Shown piece after piece: positions 16,695 through 24,612 of a stretch of DNA of 35,844 nt. Under the pieces are notes generated by a model. The model did no database searches, had not been told where the DNA came from, and saw nothing but the letters and a program-made list of their open reading frames with translations. The DNA is taken from contig JAFUCC010000037.1 of the NCBI GenBank assembly GCA_017459925.1, positions 1 to 35,844 on the forward strand. The letters run 5' to 3'. The stretch is from Eggerthellaceae bacterium. Lineage in GTDB: Bacteria > Actinomycetota > Coriobacteriia > Coriobacteriales > Eggerthellaceae. Positions within the stretch are counted from its first letter, which is position 1. Each line of letters opens with the position of its first letter. A program made the translations under genes and the position numbers.

Positions 16695-19304
16695 ATGGAG
16701 CTGAAAAAATACCAACGCAGGGTCATGAAGGACCTGCGTTCCTACCTGGAAGAGCTGCAGGACAAGCAGGACGCTGCGGAAGCTTATCGGAGCTACTGGG
16801 CGCTTCGCGGCGTTCGCGTGGGCGGCAGCAAGATGCCCGCCTACGTGAATTCCGTGGCTGGCGCACCCCACGTCTGCTTCAAGGTTCCAACCGGTGGTGG
16901 AAAGACGTTCCTTGCTTGTAACGCAATAAAGCCCATATTCGACGCCGCCGACTTCACTAAGGCCAAGGCGGTCGTGTGGCTGGTGCCGTCGGACGCGATC
17001 CTGGAGCAGACGGTTAAGACGCTGACCGACACGAGCCATCCGTACCGCCAGAAGATCGACGTCGACTTCGGCGGGCGCGTTGAGGTGTACACGAAGGCGC
17101 AGCTCCTCGCGGGGCAGAACTTCAACCCAACGAGCGTCTACGAGCAGCTGAGCATATTCGTGCTGAGCTACGACTCGTTCCGCACCGGCAAGAAGGAGGG
17201 CCGCAAGGCCTACCAGGAGAACAGCAGCCTCTACCTGTTCGCAGAGGCGCTCGGCGAGCCGGAGGCCCCCATCGAGGGCGCCGACGAGACCGCGCTTATA
17301 CAGGTGATCAACCAGCTGCATCCGCTCGTAATCGTGGACGAGAGCCACCACGCCAAGAGCACCTTGAGCCTGGAGATGCTGAACAACTTCAACCCATGCT
17401 TCGTGCTGGACCTGACCGCGACCCCCGCGAAGAACAGCAACGTCATAAGCTACGTCGACGCCGTGCAGCTGAAAGCCGAGAACATGGTGAAGCTGCCCGT
17501 AATCGTGTACAACCGGTCGAGCAAGGAAGACGTGCTCGTGGACGCCATCGACTTCCGCCAGAACCTCGAGGACTCGGCCGCAAAGGACGCCGGGGCGAGC
17601 GAGGCGGGCATTCGGCCCATCGTGCTGTTCCAGGCGCAGCCGAAGGGCAAGGAGGACTCCACCACCTTCGAGAAGCTACGCGACAAGCTCGTAGAGTTTG
17701 GCGTGCCGGCGGAGCAGATCGCTATCAAGACGGCCAACGTGAACGAGCTCAGGAACGTGGACCTGATGGACCCCGCGTGCCCGATCCGGTTCATCATCAC
17801 CGTGAACGCGCTGAAGGAGGGCTGGGACTGCCCGAACGCCTACATCCTGGCCACGCTCGCGAACAAGACGTCGCAGGTTGACGTGGAGCAGGTGGTGGGG
17901 CGCATCCTCCGGCAGCCGCACACGCGGAAATACGACACGCCCGTGTTAAACATGAGCTACGTGCTCACGTCATCCGCCGATTTCCAGGCAACGGTGAACC
18001 GCGTGATCGCCGGGTTGAACAGCGCAGGGTTCAGCACCCAGGACTACCGGGCCCACGACGAGGGGCTCTTCGGCGACGAGCGGGCCGAGCAGCAGCCGCA
18101 ACCTGCGCAGCAGACGCAGCTCGCTGTCGGCCAGAACGACGGCGAGGAGTTCCTCGACTTCGACGACGAGAAGGTAAGCGAGCTGATCGCGTCGCACAAG
18201 GACGACGGGGCAAGCGGCGGCATCGCGGCCATGGAGGCGCTGGCTCAGGAGGAGGCCATGGACTACGAGCGAAAAGCGAAGGCGGCGCAGGACGATTCTG
18301 GCTTCGACTACTTCTTCACAAGCCTTACGCAAGGCTACTCCATGAAGGACGAGTACCGCGAATTAGCCGAGGCGATCGTGATACCGCAGTTCTACAAGAC
18401 GATCGAGGGCAACCTGTTCTGCGAGAGCCAGGAAGTGCCCCTCACCCAAGCGCACCTCCTCGAAGGCTTCAGCCTGAAGGGCAAGGACAGCCAGATAGAC
18501 TTCAAGTCCATCGATTTCGACATGTACAAACTGGACGTCATGAAGGGCGGCGCGGTATCCACCCAGAAGCTGATGGGCCGCGACAGCGCGTACATCAAGA
18601 AGTACTTCAGCGGCCGGTCGCCCGAGAGCAAGGTGCGCGTTTGCAAGGGCATCATACACAGCTACCTAAACAAGGACGATGCCGTGAGCTCAGGCGAACT
18701 GGAGGCGTATATTGACCGCATCGTCGGCGACATGACGAGCGACGAGCTGTCGACGCTCGAGAAGTACCCCACCGTGTTCGCGAAGAAGATACGCGAGAAG
18801 ATAGACGAGCTCGAGCGCGAGTACTGCACCGCGCGGTTCGCGGAGGAGATAGAACGGGCGAGCATCGTGTGCAAGCCTTCGTGGAAGCTGCCCGGAACTA
18901 TCGCGCCAGCTGCTGCACTGGAGAACCCGGTAGCCAAGTCGCTCTACGAGAGCGAGGAGGACGTGAACGGCTTCGAGCGCGAGATGATGATGGCGCTGTC
19001 GGGCCTAGGCAACATCGTGTGGTGGCATCGGAATATCGCCCGGAGAGAGTTCGCCATTAATGGATTGACCAACCACTACCCGGACTTCATGGCGTACACG
19101 TCTAAAGGGCGGTTGCTGCTGATTGAGACGAAGGGCGACCACCTGAACAACCCAGAGACGCGGGCCAAATTGCGCATGGGGCGACAGTGGCAGAATAGCA
19201 CCAGGGACGAGTTCAGGTACTACATGGTGTTCCAGAACAACGACCCTGGGCTTGAGGGGGCGTACGAGTTTGGGAAGTTCTTGGAGCTGGTAACGCAGCT
19301 GTAA
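16695..19304 (+). CDS. res: Type III restriction endonuclease/helicase (Res)
   Basis: This 869-residue ATP-dependent translocase-nuclease partners Mod. Walker A is PTGGGKT (about residues 65-71) and the DEAD-box-like Walker B is DESHH (from residue 215). Later helicase motifs appear in ALKEGWDCPNAY and VEQVVGRILRQP. The C-terminal PD-(D/E)xK nuclease is intact: PDF at about 796-798 and ETK at about 811-813. I choose the ATG at 16695 with GGTGA upstream. An in-frame GTG at 16686, directly after the mod stop, would add three residues. All key motifs are present, so the system looks active. Confidence 0.94.
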   Translation: MELKKYQRRVMKDLRSYLEELQDKQDAAEAYRSYWALRGVRVGGSKMPAYVNSVAGAPHVCFKVPTGGGKTFLACNAIKPIFDAADFTKAKAVVWLVPSDAILEQTVKTLTDTSHPYRQKIDVDFGGRVEVYTKAQLLAGQNFNPTSVYEQLSIFVLSYDSFRTGKKEGRKAYQENSSLYLFAEALGEPEAPIEGADETALIQVINQLHPLVIVDESHHAKSTLSLEMLNNFNPCFVLDLTATPAKNSNVISYVDAVQLKAENMVKLPVIVYNRSSKEDVLVDAIDFRQNLEDSAAKDAGASEAGIRPIVLFQAQPKGKEDSTTFEKLRDKLVEFGVPAEQIAIKTANVNELRNVDLMDPACPIRFIITVNALKEGWDCPNAYILATLANKTSQVDVEQVVGRILRQPHTRKYDTPVLNMSYVLTSSADFQATVNRVIAGLNSAGFSTQDYRAHDEGLFGDERAEQQPQPAQQTQLAVGQNDGEEFLDFDDEKVSELIASHKDDGASGGIAAMEALAQEEAMDYERKAKAAQDDSGFDYFFTSLTQGYSMKDEYRELAEAIVIPQFYKTIEGNLFCESQEVPLTQAHLLEGFSLKGKDSQIDFKSIDFDMYKLDVMKGGAVSTQKLMGRDSAYIKKYFSGRSPESKVRVCKGIIHSYLNKDDAVSSGELEAYIDRIVGDMTSDELSTLEKYPTVFAKKIREKIDELEREYCTARFAEEIERASIVCKPSWKLPGTIAPAAALENPVAKSLYESEEDVNGFEREMMMALSGLGNIVWWHRNIARREFAINGLTNHYPDFMAYTSKGRLLLIETKGDHLNNPETRAKLRMGRQWQNSTRDEFRYYMVFQNNDPGLEGAYEFGKFLELVTQL

Positions 19305-19352
19305 GCCTACATGCAAGCAAGGTTGTGTGCGCGGAATTGGGGATGTAACCGA

Positions 19353-20681
19353 ATGGGCGAATGCCAGAAACTGAGTTTTGCAGACGGCGAGAAAGACCAT
19401 GCGGCTCGGCGCCCTCTTAAGCCGTCTCGCTTTCTAGTGAGCTCTGAAACAAGTCAAGCGGGGACATGGGCGGTGTTTAGCACACTGACCGGCGCAGTCA
19501 GCGCGATGACCAGCGAGGAGCTGGAAAAACTGTTCGAAGGATCATCCCTTGGCGTTGAGGCGGACGAAGCGCTCTTCGATGATGGGATGCTGGTCCCCAA
19601 AGACTTGGATGAGATCGCGCTTTTAAGGCGCGCATACCAGAACGTTAAGCGAGGGGAAGAGGCTTATCAGCTAATGATTTGCCCAACGCTCGAATGTAAC
19701 TTTAGATGCCCGTATTGCTATGAGACGAGGGTACCTGGCTTCATGGCGCCTGATGTTCAAGATGCGGTTGTTGACTTCGTCAACCGAAAAACGAGCGATA
19801 AAACCAATCGGTTGTCTGTTACGTGGTATGGGGGCGAGCCTACCCTCTGCCTAAAGATCGTTATCAGCATAAGTGAACGAATTGCAAGCATCTGCTCAGC
19901 TAACAAATGCGACGTTAATTTCGGAATGATAACCAATGGATACAGTCTCGATGATGAGGCGATAAAACAACTTGCCAAGGTGCACATGAGCACAGTGCAG
20001 ATCACGCTTGACGGCGGCAGAGAGACCCATAATAAACGGCGACACTTAGTCAATGGCGGCGGCACTTTCGACAAAATCGTCGAAAACGTCATTCGGCTAT
20101 CGAAGGCAGGCGTCTTCGTCAAAGTGCGCGTGAATGTTGACAAGACAAACTTGGAGAGCTTCGAGAAGGTTTGTTCTGTTTTTGCTAATCAGAAGAACGT
20201 CCGCATCTACCCATCAATCGTGACTAGCTCTTCAAACAGTGCCCATTGCGCAAGTTGTTTTGGACATGGGGAGCATAATTTGTTCTATAGCCATTTTGAA
20301 AACGAAGTCTTTTTCCCTGATGGTCTCGACGACCTCGATTACGGCATTGGGCCTTGTCGGGCAGAAAGAGAGGCTTCTGCTATCATTGGGCCTGATGGGC
20401 TTGTATATAAATGCCTAAATGACGTCGGCAGGCCCAATATGCATATTGGGACCATCTTAGATGACGATGAGGTAAACCCGCAGGTAGCAGCCTTGTATCT
20501 TGGGCGGGATCCCTTTACTGAGCCGGAATGCTCCGCGTGCGAATATCTTCCACAATGCTATGGCGGCTGTATATGGGAATACCACGACAAAGGCACACAC
20601 GCCTGCCCGCCGGAAAAATACTATATTAAAAGTCTCGTCAATGACGTTGTGAACGAATCGCAAGGAGGTGACAGTATATGA
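19353..20681 (+). CDS. Radical SAM/SPASM peptide-modifying enzyme
   Basis: This enzyme has about 442 residues. An N-terminal region of about 100 residues, of the kind that holds precursor-binding elements in peptide maturases, precedes the radical SAM barrel. The barrel starts with C115-x3-C119-x2-C122 (CPTLECNFRCPYCYE) and continues with WYGGEPTL. The C-terminal SPASM region has Cys in GPCRAE, VYKCLND, CSACEYLPQCYGGC and HACPPE, enough for auxiliary iron-sulfur clusters. This layout is that of thioether- or crosslink-forming RiPP maturases. The start is uncertain: ATG 19353 has GGGGAT upstream, and ATG 19311 would add 14 residues. It begins 48 bases after res and ends in an ATGA overlap with a small peptide gene, its likely substrate. 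Confidence 0.9.
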   Translation: MGECQKLSFADGEKDHAARRPLKPSRFLVSSETSQAGTWAVFSTLTGAVSAMTSEELEKLFEGSSLGVEADEALFDDGMLVPKDLDEIALLRRAYQNVKRGEEAYQLMICPTLECNFRCPYCYETRVPGFMAPDVQDAVVDFVNRKTSDKTNRLSVTWYGGEPTLCLKIVISISERIASICSANKCDVNFGMITNGYSLDDEAIKQLAKVHMSTVQITLDGGRETHNKRRHLVNGGGTFDKIVENVIRLSKAGVFVKVRVNVDKTNLESFEKVCSVFANQKNVRIYPSIVTSSSNSAHCASCFGHGEHNLFYSHFENEVFFPDGLDDLDYGIGPCRAEREASAIIGPDGLVYKCLNDVGRPNMHIGTILDDDEVNPQVAALYLGRDPFTEPECSACEYLPQCYGGCIWEYHDKGTHACPPEKYYIKSLVNDVVNESQGGDSI

Positions 20682-20806
20682 AGCAGATAAGGAAAGCGGC
20701 GAGCTCACATAAAGAGATTGCAGCTAAAGCCAAAGCACTGAGTAACTCGTGCGACAACCAGCGCGATTTGTCTTGCAGTGGAAAGACTGCGATGCCGCCG
20801 CGGTAA
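20678..20806 (+). CDS. Small peptide overlapping the SPASM enzyme gene; candidate RiPP precursor (42 aa)
   Basis: The ATG overlaps the maturase TGA (ATGA), with a near-perfect ribosome site AAGGAGGTGA upstream. The peptide has a basic, Ala/Lys-rich first half (a leader-like helix with KEIAAKAKAL) and a short second half with two Cys (residues 25 and 33) in SCDNQRDLSC and a PPR end. Size, coupling and Cys content fit a ribosomally made precursor modified by the adjacent enzyme. The product type cannot be read from sequence. There is no obvious transporter or protease beside it. Confidence 0.65.
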   Translation: MKQIRKAASSHKEIAAKAKALSNSCDNQRDLSCSGKTAMPPR

Positions 20807-20875
20807 AGCGCCATCGAGGCAGCCCTGGAGGCGTCCTCGTAAAGCTTCCAGGGGATACCAGCCCATTAATCAGAT

Positions 20876-20914
20876 AACCCCGAGAGACGCTCGTAATCCT
20901 CTCGGGGTTTCTCA
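20876..20914. terminator. Strong terminator between the two convergent peptide cassettes
   Basis: AACCCCGAGAG (20876-20886) pairs perfectly with CTCTCGGGGTT (20899-20909), followed by TTTCTC. The leading AA also gives a short T end on the other strand. A second weaker hairpin (CCCTGGA/TCCAGGG, 20823-20853) lies just before it. It ends the RM/SPASM/peptide transcript. Confidence 0.85.
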
Positions 20915-21148
20915 GTATGCGCTACTTTTGGCGCTCTCCAAGCAAGGCCGTTGGAAGGTTAACGAGTACGGCGGCCTCACATCTCATTTCGTTTCTTAGC
21001 AATCTTTGCTAAATAGCTATGCGTAATGTCGTCCCTAACGCGCACAGGTTCGTTTCACCTCCCGGGAAAAAGGGCGGCATGATGTGAGGCAGGCTACGCA
21101 AACAACGTAAGGGACAACTACCTAACAGCCAGTATCGAAGAAGGCCCG
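20915..21148. other. Convergent intergenic region, no supported gene
   Basis: The only open frame worth noting ends KQGRWKVNEYGGLTSHFVS (stop near 20999). It has no start or ribosome site of its own and may be a gene remnant. The rest is A+T-richer filler between the two cassettes. No T-tract terminator is obvious for the minus-strand operon. Confidence 0.35.
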
Positions 21149-22168
21149 TTAGTAATGGAACAAAGGGCATCCTCCCAAACACTTGAAAAGCTGCTCGCAT
21201 TCAGCGCACTCATCATATGGAAGCTTGACCAATGATTCCCAAGGAGCAGTAAAGGCCTCCGAAGAAAGAAAAGAGAGGAACTCTTTCTCCGTTAAATAGT
21301 CTACTCCCATTCTCCCTACAGACATGCCCGGAAGATGGTTGCAAAGTAGCAGGTCTCCGTTCGTATCGAACACCAGGCCACTCCGATGAAGCACGTGGCA
21401 TCCATAAGTAAGATTCACCGTTTTGGAATCAGATGCTTTGAGCAAGGAATTCGCGTCAATGTTACAAAGCGGAACATTCGCATGAAGGTAGATATCCGAA
21501 TAGTCTATTTCATCAAGGACGTCGATGCATCGATTCATCAAATCGCAAAACGACTTCAGAGATGCTGGATTTACTATTATTCCATTTTCAGCATAAGGAC
21601 CACAAAGCGACAAACCTATTGGTGCGCTCGTTAAGCCGCGAATAACTCCCAAGACCTCTCCGAGCTTTCCGATGTTGCTTTTGGAAACAACGTAGCTGAC
21701 TGTATATCGCAGCGACGAAACTGCTGCTAGATTCATGATGCCCTTAACTAGCAGTTCGAAACTGTCTAGTGATGAGGAGAGCGAAATGTTTTTGTAGTCG
21801 AATTTCGAGGATCCTTTGAAGGAAATCCCAATCGTGTCAGCTGGTCGGTATGCAGTTGATAACCTCTGGATGAAATCACAATCGGAGAGCGCAATGCCAT
21901 TTGTTGCTAGAGAAACGCGCATGCCTTCCCTATGTGCAAGACTAATAAAATCGATCAAGGAGGGGTGCAATGTGGGCTCGCCGCCGATGATGATTACCTG
22001 TTCAACGCCGCATCGCGCTGCAGCTTTGAGGCAGAACTCCGCAGTATCAAGCGTCATCATGTGCTCGGCAGGGTAATCGGAAGATTGCGCATAGCACCAT
22101 GGGCATCTGAGATTGCAGGCCCGATTGATTGTCAGCCAGCAGGTCGTACGTTGAACCAAATTCTTCAT
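21149..22168 (-). CDS. Radical SAM protein with C-terminal SPASM/twitch-like Cys cluster
   Basis: This 339-residue enzyme has the radical SAM motif at the very N-terminus, C18-x3-C22-x2-C25 (RACNLRCPWCY), followed by IIIGGEPTLHP, the SAM-contact GGE. The C-terminal region has CHVL...LLLCNHLPG and CAECEQLFKCLGGC, the short cluster-binding pattern of SPASM/twitch domains. There is no N-terminal precursor-binding domain, so recognition must come from elsewhere. The ATG directly abuts the TAA of the Cys-rich peptide gene, so the two are translationally coupled. It probably crosslinks or otherwise modifies that peptide. It is only distantly similar to the plus-strand maturase. Confidence 0.9.
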   Translation of the reverse strand: MKNLVQRTTCWLTINRACNLRCPWCYAQSSDYPAEHMMTLDTAEFCLKAAARCGVEQVIIIGGEPTLHPSLIDFISLAHREGMRVSLATNGIALSDCDFIQRLSTAYRPADTIGISFKGSSKFDYKNISLSSSLDSFELLVKGIMNLAAVSSLRYTVSYVVSKSNIGKLGEVLGVIRGLTSAPIGLSLCGPYAENGIIVNPASLKSFCDLMNRCIDVLDEIDYSDIYLHANVPLCNIDANSLLKASDSKTVNLTYGCHVLHRSGLVFDTNGDLLLCNHLPGMSVGRMGVDYLTEKEFLSFLSSEAFTAPWESLVKLPYDECAECEQLFKCLGGCPLFHY

Positions 22169-22504
22169 TTAGGCGAAAACGATTTCCGTACAGTCGCATT
22201 GGCAGTGACAATCGACGGAGCAATCGGGCAGAGCGGCGTTGAAGCCTGCTATGTTGATTGGATTAGGCGAACGAACAATGCAGTCAAAACAGTCGAGGGA
22301 AGATGCGGCACCTTGCGAAAAAGACTGAGAATGCGATGGAAGCGGTGTCGCCTTAGGGCCGTGACAAACGCAATCTATAGCCGTATCTGGTTGAAGGAAA
22401 CCTTGACTTAAGAAGTCCTCACGTGAAGACAATACGGCTACGAGGTTTGGCCCAGTTGCCTTTTTTTGTGATAGGGCAGACAGAATGGATGTTGTATCGG
22501 ACAT
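22169..22504 (-). CDS. Cys-rich peptide, candidate RiPP precursor (111 aa)
   Basis: This 111-residue protein has nine Cys, at 45, 47, 72, 75, 95, 99, 101, 103 and 105, nearly all within Asp-Cys clusters: DCVC, DCFDC and a terminal DCSVDCHCQCDC. Residues 1-40 lack Cys and look like a leader. The linkers are rich in Ser, Pro and Gln. The ribosome site AAGGAG precedes the start. The gene sits exactly between a regulator and a radical SAM gene with no intergenic bases on either side. This fits a precursor for multiple thioether or other radical crosslinks. A metal-binding protein serving the enzyme is the main alternative. I know no named family with this pattern. Confidence 0.7.
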   Translation of the reverse strand: MSDTTSILSALSQKKATGPNLVAVLSSREDFLSQGFLQPDTAIDCVCHGPKATPLPSHSQSFSQGAASSLDCFDCIVRSPNPINIAGFNAALPDCSVDCHCQCDCTEIVFA

Positions 22505-23944
22505 CTAGAGCTCCTTACCCGGGTGCTTTTGTGCTTCCAAAACGATAGCATAGCCCTCACCGAGCAATAGCCACTGATCAAAATATTGCCACCAAAGTAA
22601 ATGCGGCGTATTGGGTTCAACTGCCAAATCCTCCACAAATCGCCTTCCATCGATGCGGCGCCAGAACGGTGATTGGCTTGAATACTGATGAAGCATAAAG
22701 TCGAATGACGGATTGTCTTCTGCCCCGATGACTTCCACCTTGATTGTGGGTTGGTAAACCAGCTCGGTAAAAAACCTATTCTCGCTGATTGACGTAGCCT
22801 CGTACTCGCATGTTACCTCGACACAAATGTTTTTGTCGGGGGGGACGTCAATGTTTAAGCTTGCGGTGAAAAACGCATCATGCCGATCACGCTTATCGGT
22901 GGGGGCGGGTAGGTATGGCGCATCCCATTGGTTTTGAGATGCATGTGGTTCCCAGTTCTTTAATGATATGCAGATACCATTACGTTCTGCTTTGTACCAG
23001 AGAACTTGGACTGGGCTGCATTCCGAATTGTCAAGTTGTTCTTGCGTGATTCGGCAGCTTGTTTTCCAATCTTGAGGTTTCGGATAATCTGTCGTTTTAC
23101 CCGTATAAAAGTCATCATAGCGCGGTAGGTCGTCGAGCTTGACAATCAGAACCCCGTCTTCATCTAGGATTGATACGCTTCTATACCTGAAAGACCTCGC
23201 CTTTAGCAGGTCTTGAAATATGCACGTCTCGGAGAATGCATTAGTTGAATTAGATCGCCGTAATTGACGGATTGATTGGACGACTCGGTAAGGACGGGTG
23301 GGCCAATTGGAGACATCTATTCTCGTGGATATCGCAAATTCTGAGATTAAGGAATCACAGCTATTTTGAATTACCGATGCATACTGCTTCAACTCGTTAT
23401 CTATCTGACTCAAAACGGCATGACTGCGTCTACTTGCTTCCCGGCTTCCTCTTTGGGCGCGTGTTGAATGCCCTGATGAGGCCTGAATGGTCAGGTTTTC
23501 GAAATTCATATGCTCAAGGTCGAATAAAGCATTCGTGTTCTTTACCGCCTGTTTCGTTAACTCGAGACAGAGCATCCACGAGTTATTGTTTTTTGCACTA
23601 TAGGGTTTCTCGAGTATCGCTGTAGCTTCGTCTCCCAAATCGGCCAATGTGCCATTGCGTATCTTCTCCTTAATTCTTTTCTTGAGTAGTTCAAACCGCT
23701 CCTTGGTCTCTGGCCAGTCGCCCTCTCCTGAGGCAAACATGTATTTACAAAGATCTTCGGCGCTGATGTTGTCGTCGGAAATTCGAGAGTAGCCTTTTTC
23801 CCAGCTATAGAGTGTTGACGCGCTGTAATGGAAGCTCTCGTCTCTACCTAATCGTTGATAGAGGTTGTCCTTAGAAGTTTTTTTCACCATGCTCGCAAGT
23901 TTGCCGAGCTGTATAAACCGAAGGGGAGCCTTTTCGTTCCTCAT
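22505..23944 (-). CDS. Large HTH regulator of the radical-SAM peptide operon (479 aa)
   Basis: The N-terminal 80 residues suggest a Cro/C1-like helix-turn-helix: KLASMVKKTSKDNLYQRL then SASTLYSWEKGYSRI, where a typical recognition helix and turn would lie. The middle (about 100-215) is helical. The C-terminal half is beta-rich with many aromatic residues (for example VQVLWYKAERNGICISLKNWEPH) and no recognised domain; it may sense a ligand or interact with the peptide product. The start has GGAAGG upstream. A perfect palindrome overlaps its promoter, so autoregulation is likely. Its stop abuts the peptide start. Calling it a regulator rests on the N-terminus and context. Confidence 0.68.
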   Translation of the reverse strand: MRNEKAPLRFIQLGKLASMVKKTSKDNLYQRLGRDESFHYSASTLYSWEKGYSRISDDNISAEDLCKYMFASGEGDWPETKERFELLKKRIKEKIRNGTLADLGDEATAILEKPYSAKNNNSWMLCLELTKQAVKNTNALFDLEHMNFENLTIQASSGHSTRAQRGSREASRRSHAVLSQIDNELKQYASVIQNSCDSLISEFAISTRIDVSNWPTRPYRVVQSIRQLRRSNSTNAFSETCIFQDLLKARSFRYRSVSILDEDGVLIVKLDDLPRYDDFYTGKTTDYPKPQDWKTSCRITQEQLDNSECSPVQVLWYKAERNGICISLKNWEPHASQNQWDAPYLPAPTDKRDRHDAFFTASLNIDVPPDKNICVEVTCEYEATSISENRFFTELVYQPTIKVEVIGAEDNPSFDFMLHQYSSQSPFWRRIDGRRFVEDLAVEPNTPHLLWWQYFDQWLLLGEGYAIVLEAQKHPGKEL

Positions 23945-23979
23945 ATTCGAAAGCCTTCCAAACGCGATTGCTCTTCTGT

Positions 23980-24015
23980 TTTGGTAATTTTACCAAACTT
24001 TACCAAATACCAAAA
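23980..24015. promoter_or_regulatory. Palindromic operator array in the divergent promoter region
   Basis: TTTGGTAATTTTACCAAA (23980-23997) is a perfect 18-bp palindrome. Two further ACCAAA half-sites follow at 24002-24007 and 24009-24014. On the minus strand the palindrome contains TAAAAT, a plausible -10 for the HTH-peptide-radical SAM operon. The HTH protein encoded next to it is the obvious binder. Extra half-sites suggest cooperative loading reaching toward the divergent plus-strand operon. Confidence 0.75.
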
Positions 24016-24019
24016 CATG

Positions 24020-24048
24020 TTTAGTAACCCCAGTTCAAAGGCTATATT
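24020..24048 (+). promoter_or_regulatory. Candidate promoter of the YbjN/kinase block
   Basis: TTTAGT (24020-24025) and TATATT (24043-24048) are spaced by 17 bases, about 105 bases before the YbjN-like gene. The box is weak at -35 and lies just beside the palindromic array, so both divergent operons could respond to the same regulator. No other good plus-strand promoter is seen in the gap. Confidence 0.4.
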
Positions 24049-24153
24049 TCTGAAATACGAGTGCTAATCTCATGTTGAAGACGGGCGATTGGCCGTAGCG
24101 AAAGAGCCCGCAAATCCGTTTTAGACACTACCCGAGAATTGAGGAGGAGTCCA

Positions 24154-24567
24154 ATGTCCAAGGTAGAAGAGCGAGTCGAATCTTTCACGGATTTTCTCGA
24201 AAGGAAGGAAATTGATTATCGAGCATCCGGAAATACAGTGCTTATTGTTACGGGTCTTGAGAGCATTCAGCTCGCAAAATTTGCAGTCACTTTTGACGAC
24301 GGTGGGGCTTCAGTTCATATCGCAGCGCTTGGGATAGCTCGTGCACCGCAGGAACGAATTGAGCGAGTTGTTCCAGCTCTCAATGATCTAAATCGTAGGT
24401 TTCGCTGGTGCAAGTTCTTCGTTGATCATGACGGCGATGTCATAGCCGATTGCGATGCGTTGATTTACGACGATACGGCCAACGACACCTGCTTGGAACT
24501 TATCGCCCGTGTCGCGAGCGTGATAGACGATGCGTATCTAGACGTAATGCAATCGATTTATTCCTAA
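24154..24567 (+). CDS. YbjN-domain-like protein (137 aa)
   Basis: This is a soluble alpha/beta protein with the feel of the YbjN family, whose fold resembles type III secretion chaperones. Visible elements are an N-terminal helix (VEERVESFTDFLERKEIDY), strands with TVLIVTG and KFAVTFDDGGASVHI, an LNDLNRRFRWCKFFVDHDGDV segment typical of the family, and a C-terminal helix. The start has GAGGAGGAG upstream. It is first in the block, 45 bases before the kinase. In related contexts such proteins are thought to be chaperones or adaptors. Assignment is by pattern. Confidence 0.68.
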   Translation: MSKVEERVESFTDFLERKEIDYRASGNTVLIVTGLESIQLAKFAVTFDDGGASVHIAALGIARAPQERIERVVPALNDLNRRFRWCKFFVDHDGDVIADCDALIYDDTANDTCLELIARVASVIDDAYLDVMQSIYS

Positions 24568-24612
24568 CAAAGGATGGGGCAATACGCGTTGCGCGGTGAA
24601 AGGAGGTGCCAA

